Source: SB21 sp964415295 (GTDB lineage Bacteria; CLD3; SB21). From it: DNA of 64,000 nt. The position numbers were made by a program, and so were the translations under genes. Shown here piece after piece: positions 61,187-64,000 of this stretch (its first letter is position 1; each line of letters starts with the position of its first letter). Where the stretch lies: assembly GCA_964415295.1 (NCBI GenBank), contig CAYPYN010000009.1, positions 74,932 to 138,931 on the forward strand, written 5' to 3'. The notes below the pieces were generated by a model. It did no database searches, was not told the DNA's origin, and saw only the letters and a list, made by a program, of their open reading frames with translations.

Positions 61187-62032
61187 ATGACTCCGTATCA
61201 GGAACAGATCGTCCATTATTATAATTCGACCGAAAAGTCCTACAAAGACGGTTGGGGACTGGAAAAGAACCTTCAGATCCACTACGGCTATTGGGATGAC
61301 AAGGTCAAGTCGTTCGCGGAGTCCCTGTTTCGGATGAATGAGGTCATGGCGGAAGCCGCCGGTATTACGGCTCAGGACCGGATACTGGACGCGGGTTGCG
61401 GCGTAGGAGGAAGCAGTATTTACCTCGCGCAAACGCGCGGCTGTCGCGCCGTCGGGATCACGTTGAGCCAAAGGCAGGTTGATCAGGCGATCCACAATGC
61501 GCAAGCGAGGGGTGTATCGGACATGACGGAATTCAAAGTCATGGATTACTGCAAAACCGATTTCCCGGACGCATCGTTTGACGTCGTGTGGGGATGCGAA
61601 AGCATATGTTATGCCGAGAGCAAGGAAGCGTTCATTCATGAAGCGTATCGTCTGCTCAAGCCGGGCGGACGGCTCGTGATGGCCGACGGCATGCTCCCGA
61701 AGTATGAATACAATCAGCACCCGATCAACCGGCGCTGGCTGGAAGGCTGGGCGGCCAATTATATCGAGACGCCGGAGCGCTTTCAGGAGTTCATGCGTCA
61801 GGTGGGTTTTAAGGATATCCAATTCAGGGATATCACGCGGCATGTGATGCATTCCTCGAGGCGCATGTTTTATTTCTATTTTCCCGGTAAATTGTATCAT
61901 ATTCTGGTCCAACTCATGGGACGTAAAAGCCCCGCGGTCAATCGCGGGAATGTGAACGCGCTTTTCTATCAATACATCGCCTTCAAAAGAAAACTGTGGT
62001 TATACGGCCTTTTGTTCGGCCGGAAAGCGTGA
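61187..62032 (+). CDS. SAM-dependent methyltransferase, paralogue 3
   Basis: 281 residues, by eye the close sister of paralogue 1 across its whole length ('MTPYQEQIV', 'KNLQIHYGYWDDKVKSFAES', 'ILDAGCGVGGSSIYLAQ', 'GLLFGRKA' at the end). It is read from the same promoter as paralogue 2 because only 15 nt separate them. Order 1-2-3 with 1 and 3 most alike points to duplication of a two-gene unit or insertion of paralogue 2's ancestor between copies. The AraC gene follows after 36 nt. Confidence 0.88.
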   Translation: MTPYQEQIVHYYNSTEKSYKDGWGLEKNLQIHYGYWDDKVKSFAESLFRMNEVMAEAAGITAQDRILDAGCGVGGSSIYLAQTRGCRAVGITLSQRQVDQAIHNAQARGVSDMTEFKVMDYCKTDFPDASFDVVWGCESICYAESKEAFIHEAYRLLKPGGRLVMADGMLPKYEYNQHPINRRWLEGWAANYIETPERFQEFMRQVGFKDIQFRDITRHVMHSSRRMFYFYFPGKLYHILVQLMGRKSPAVNRGNVNALFYQYIAFKRKLWLYGLLFGRKA

Positions 62033-62068
62033 GCCCGTTGTATTTTCCCGCAAGCGGATAAGGCCCGA

Positions 62069-62923
62069 ATGAAGACCATCCCGATAAGACATGTCGGCGC
62101 GGAACCGGATCTCTCCGGCGGCTTCGCCATACGCAAGCTTGAGGATGTGCTGGCCGGAAAGAGCATGGTTCAGGAACTTCACCGGCATGATTATTTCTAT
62201 ATTCTGGCGCTGACCAAAGGGGCCGGCCTCCATGAGATCGACTTCGCATCCTATCCTATTCGCGACCATTCCGTATTCTTCATGCGTCCCGGCCAGGTGC
62301 ACAGGCTCACGCTGAAAGCGGGAAGCCGAGGTTATCTTCTCCAGTTCACGCCGGATTTCTATTATCCCAAAAACAAAGCGTCCGCGCAACTCTTGCGAAA
62401 GGCCAGTCAGAAGAATTTTTGCAGGCTGGATTCCAAAGGATTTGAAAAGCTGAAGGCTGTATTGTCTTACATGTTTCAGGAATATACCGACCAGGGCGAA
62501 GGATATCAGGAGGTCATAACGGCGAATCTGGGGATCTTTTTTATAGAACTGGTCCGCCGCAGGCAGGATCGTAAGAGCGTTTCACCCAAGGTAAATCCTT
62601 ACATACAGGAGCGGCTTGAGGAATTTTTGGAACTCCTGGAAATGCATATTTCCAAGAGTAAACGGGTATCGCAGTATGCCGAAATGATGCGTCTCACGCC
62701 GTATCAGCTGAATGCGATCACAAAGACAGCCCTGGGCAAGGCCGGTTCCGACCTCATCAATGAATACATCATTCAGGAAGCGAAAAGATACCTCCTGGCG
62801 ACGTCCAATCAGGTAAATCAGATAGCCTATCATCTGGGCTACGAAGACATTTCCTATTTTATCCGGTTCTTCAGGAAGCATACCGGATACTCTCCCGAAG
62901 CCTTCCGAAATCATTTCAAATAA
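62069..62923 (+). CDS. AraC-family transcriptional regulator
   Basis: 284 residues. The N-terminal part is a cupin-type sensor ('ELHRHDYFYILALTKG', 'VFFMRPGQVHRLTLK') and the C-terminal 100 residues carry two helix-turn-helix motifs: 'RVSQYAEMMRLTPYQLNAITK' (first, as helix pair) and 'VNQIAYHLGYEDISYFIRFFRKH' (second, with the signature 'GYSPEAFR'). Such proteins activate nearby operons on binding a small molecule. It is 36 nt downstream of methyltransferase 3 and in the same orientation, so the twin promoters before methyltransferases 1 and 2 are its most likely targets. Confidence 0.92.
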   Translation: MKTIPIRHVGAEPDLSGGFAIRKLEDVLAGKSMVQELHRHDYFYILALTKGAGLHEIDFASYPIRDHSVFFMRPGQVHRLTLKAGSRGYLLQFTPDFYYPKNKASAQLLRKASQKNFCRLDSKGFEKLKAVLSYMFQEYTDQGEGYQEVITANLGIFFIELVRRRQDRKSVSPKVNPYIQERLEEFLELLEMHISKSKRVSQYAEMMRLTPYQLNAITKTALGKAGSDLINEYIIQEAKRYLLATSNQVNQIAYHLGYEDISYFIRFFRKHTGYSPEAFRNHFK

Positions 62924-63018
62924 GTCCTATTTAACCTCATTCTTGTCCTACACGGCGCGCCGCATTCCGGAGTATATTGGTGTGTCATTAAAATCAATTA
63001 TCACAAAAAGGAATGCGT

Positions 63019-63249
63019 ATGAAAACAAGAATGAAATTAACCGCCTCGCTGAAGATCTGGGTCGTCATTTACCCGTCCATCACGATGTTTCTGTACCTGT
63101 TTGGGGAAGCGTTATCGGTCCTGCCGCTGTATCTGAGAACGGGTATACTGACCGTCTCGCTGGTTCCGTGGATGATGTTCGTCGGAGTGCCGTTCTTGGA
63201 TCGCGTCATCCGGCTTTTCGCCGCACAAACAGGCAAAAATTTACTTTAG
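63019..63249 (+). CDS. Small two-helix membrane protein
   Basis: 76 residues with two hydrophobic segments (about 11-31 and 38-60) and a basic, cytoplasmic C-terminus. I do not recognise the family with confidence. The ATG at 63019 has AAAGGA 8 nt upstream; an ATG at 63013 would be too close to it. It is followed after 16 nt by the DUF2938 gene, and the two are almost certainly co-transcribed. A longer overlapping frame (62943-63269) exists but has no membrane or motif logic and is less likely. Confidence 0.7.
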   Translation: MKTRMKLTASLKIWVVIYPSITMFLYLFGEALSVLPLYLRTGILTVSLVPWMMFVGVPFLDRVIRLFAAQTGKNLL

Positions 63250-63265
63250 GATCGGGGAGTATAAC

Positions 63266-63745
63266 ATGAATAGCTACATCAAGATCATTCTGATCGGGAT
63301 CGGCGCAACGCTCTTGATAGACCTCCTGGGGTTTGTGCTCGGTCTCTTTCATATTAAATCGCTGGATTATCGGCTCGTAGGGCGATGGCTGGCAAACCTG
63401 CCGCACGGAATTTATTTCCACAAAAATATCGTTAACACGCCGCCCGTTCACGGCGAGTTATTTTTAGGGTGGACGGCTCATTTTGTGACGGGGATAGCCT
63501 TTGCCTTCCTGCTTTTTTTTCTGTTCGGAAAGGAATGGTTGGATGATCCGGCCTTTTTGCCGGCGCTCCTGGTGGGGATAGTCACGATCGTTGCACCGTT
63601 TTTTATCATGCAGCCGGCGTTCGGTTTCGGTATCGCGTCTTCCGATCTTCCTCAGCCGAATATCCGGAGACTAAAAAGCCTCCTGACGCATACGGTGTAT
63701 GGAACCGGGTTGTATGTGACGGCTTTGCTTTTGAAACGCTTTTAG
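63266..63745 (+). CDS. DUF2938-family membrane protein
   Basis: 159 residues with four membrane helices (about 5-25, 68-88, 98-118 and 138-156). The DUF2938 pattern is clear: 'DYRLVGRWLANLPHG' then 'HGELFLGWTAHFVTGIAFAFLL', 'FLPALLVGIVTIVAPFFIMQP', and 'RLKSLLTHTVYGTGLYVTAL' as helix segments. The family is small, often located next to AraC-type regulators, and has no known function. GGGGAG lies about 7 nt before the ATG. Repeats start 31 bp after the stop. Confidence 0.85.
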   Translation: MNSYIKIILIGIGATLLIDLLGFVLGLFHIKSLDYRLVGRWLANLPHGIYFHKNIVNTPPVHGELFLGWTAHFVTGIAFAFLLFFLFGKEWLDDPAFLPALLVGIVTIVAPFFIMQPAFGFGIASSDLPQPNIRRLKSLLTHTVYGTGLYVTALLLKRF

Positions 63746-63775
63746 GAACCTTATTTTACTGAGAAGTTTCGCTAT

Positions 63776-64000
63776 GCTCGCCGGGTAGCGTAAGCGTATC
63801 GAGACGAGCAATTTATGTAACGGTCGTCTCGGTACTTGGCTTCGCCGAACTCGACGACCTTGTACTTTCCGCTCGCCGGGTAGCGTAAGCGTATCGAGAC
63901 GAGCAATTTATGTAACGGTCGTCTCGGTACTTGGCTTCGCCGAACTCGACGACCTTGTACTTTCCGCTCGCCGGGTAGCGTAAGCGTATCGAGACGAGCA
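63776..64000 (+). repeat. 95-bp tandem array of family A palindromes, running off the window
   Basis: GCTCGCCGGGTAGCG recurs at 63776, 63871 and 63966, a constant period of 95 bp. Two full units are identical by eye apart from the very first bases, and a third is cut by the window end. Each unit has a GCTCG...CGAGC palindrome and a GGTCGTC...GACGACC palindrome with the CGGCTTCGCCG-like core. Near-identity of units means recent amplification. Confidence 0.8.

Noticed and set aside
62943..63269. 108-codon frame overlapping the small membrane protein and the start of the DUF2938 gene
   Set aside because: Same bases are better explained by the 76-residue membrane protein with a good ribosome binding site; the other frame has no domain logic.
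63776..64000. CRISPR array
   Set aside because: The 95-bp units repeat without unique spacers and each contains two palindromes; no cas genes are present.

Overview
The window reads as a chromosomal segment of an uncultured, probably anaerobic Gram-negative bacterium of the Fibrobacteres-Chlorobi-Bacteroidetes (FCB) superphylum, for example an Ignavibacteria-, KSB1- or Calditrichaeota-like lineage. The pointers are a Bacteroidetes-style dCTP deaminase, a GWxTD-like TPR protein, lipoproteins, an RND-type metal efflux fragment, and a glycyl-radical enzyme. Many genes have clear GGAGG ribosome binding sites and several start with TTG or GTG, which argues against Bacteroidetes proper. The phylum is an inference from gene content, not a database result.

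Layout. 0-5.6 kb: tail of a metal-efflux adaptor, a periplasmic metal-binding protein, a beta-propeller/sugar-binding lipoprotein pair, gatA, tatA and a tRNA-Gln with its own terminator. 5.8-10.4 kb: ApgM phosphoglycerate mutase, SixA-like phosphatase, Ppx/GppA phosphatase and a secreted phospholipase-D-like protein. 10.7-20.9 kb: a collinear proteostasis block (dnaK, FmdB-type zinc ribbon, htpX, a zinc-finger-less DnaJ, Do-family protease, lon, ftsH). 20.9-26.4 kb: a lone sugar-ABC permease, a phosphoesterase, secA and the first purC. 26.4-33.6 kb: EVE protein, NtrY-like kinase with DUF4390, nth, VanW protein, mutY and dcd. 33.6-38 kb: a pseudokinase-receiver and receiver-kinase pair, then tyrS. 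38-44 kb (minus strand): mtnA, TPR protein, purB, a second purC, psd and pssA. 44.3-52.3 kb: GWxTD-like protein, a membrane protein, ribH, recN, selD, DUF1684 lipoprotein and a CsgG-like protein.

From 52.4 kb to the end the character changes to an accessory region. It holds a DUF559 nuclease-like gene framed by inverted terminal repeats, a proline aminopeptidase P, a glycyl-radical trans-4-hydroxyproline dehydratase with its activase, three related SAM methyltransferases, an AraC regulator and two small membrane proteins. At least three families of palindromic intergenic repeats lie between them, ending in a 95-bp tandem array that runs off the window.

The main points for a second look are these. 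(1) selD starts 54 nt upstream of its first uninterrupted ATG and reads through an in-frame UGA, with a perfect SECIS-like hairpin behind it, so SelD is itself a selenoprotein. (2) The DUF559 gene sits inside a 440-bp element with about 31-bp inverted ends, and single copies of those ends recur nearby. (3) The hydroxyproline dehydratase lies next to an X-Pro aminopeptidase. (4) The methyltransferase array carries a duplicated promoter. (5) Two different SAICAR synthases are encoded 13 kb apart.
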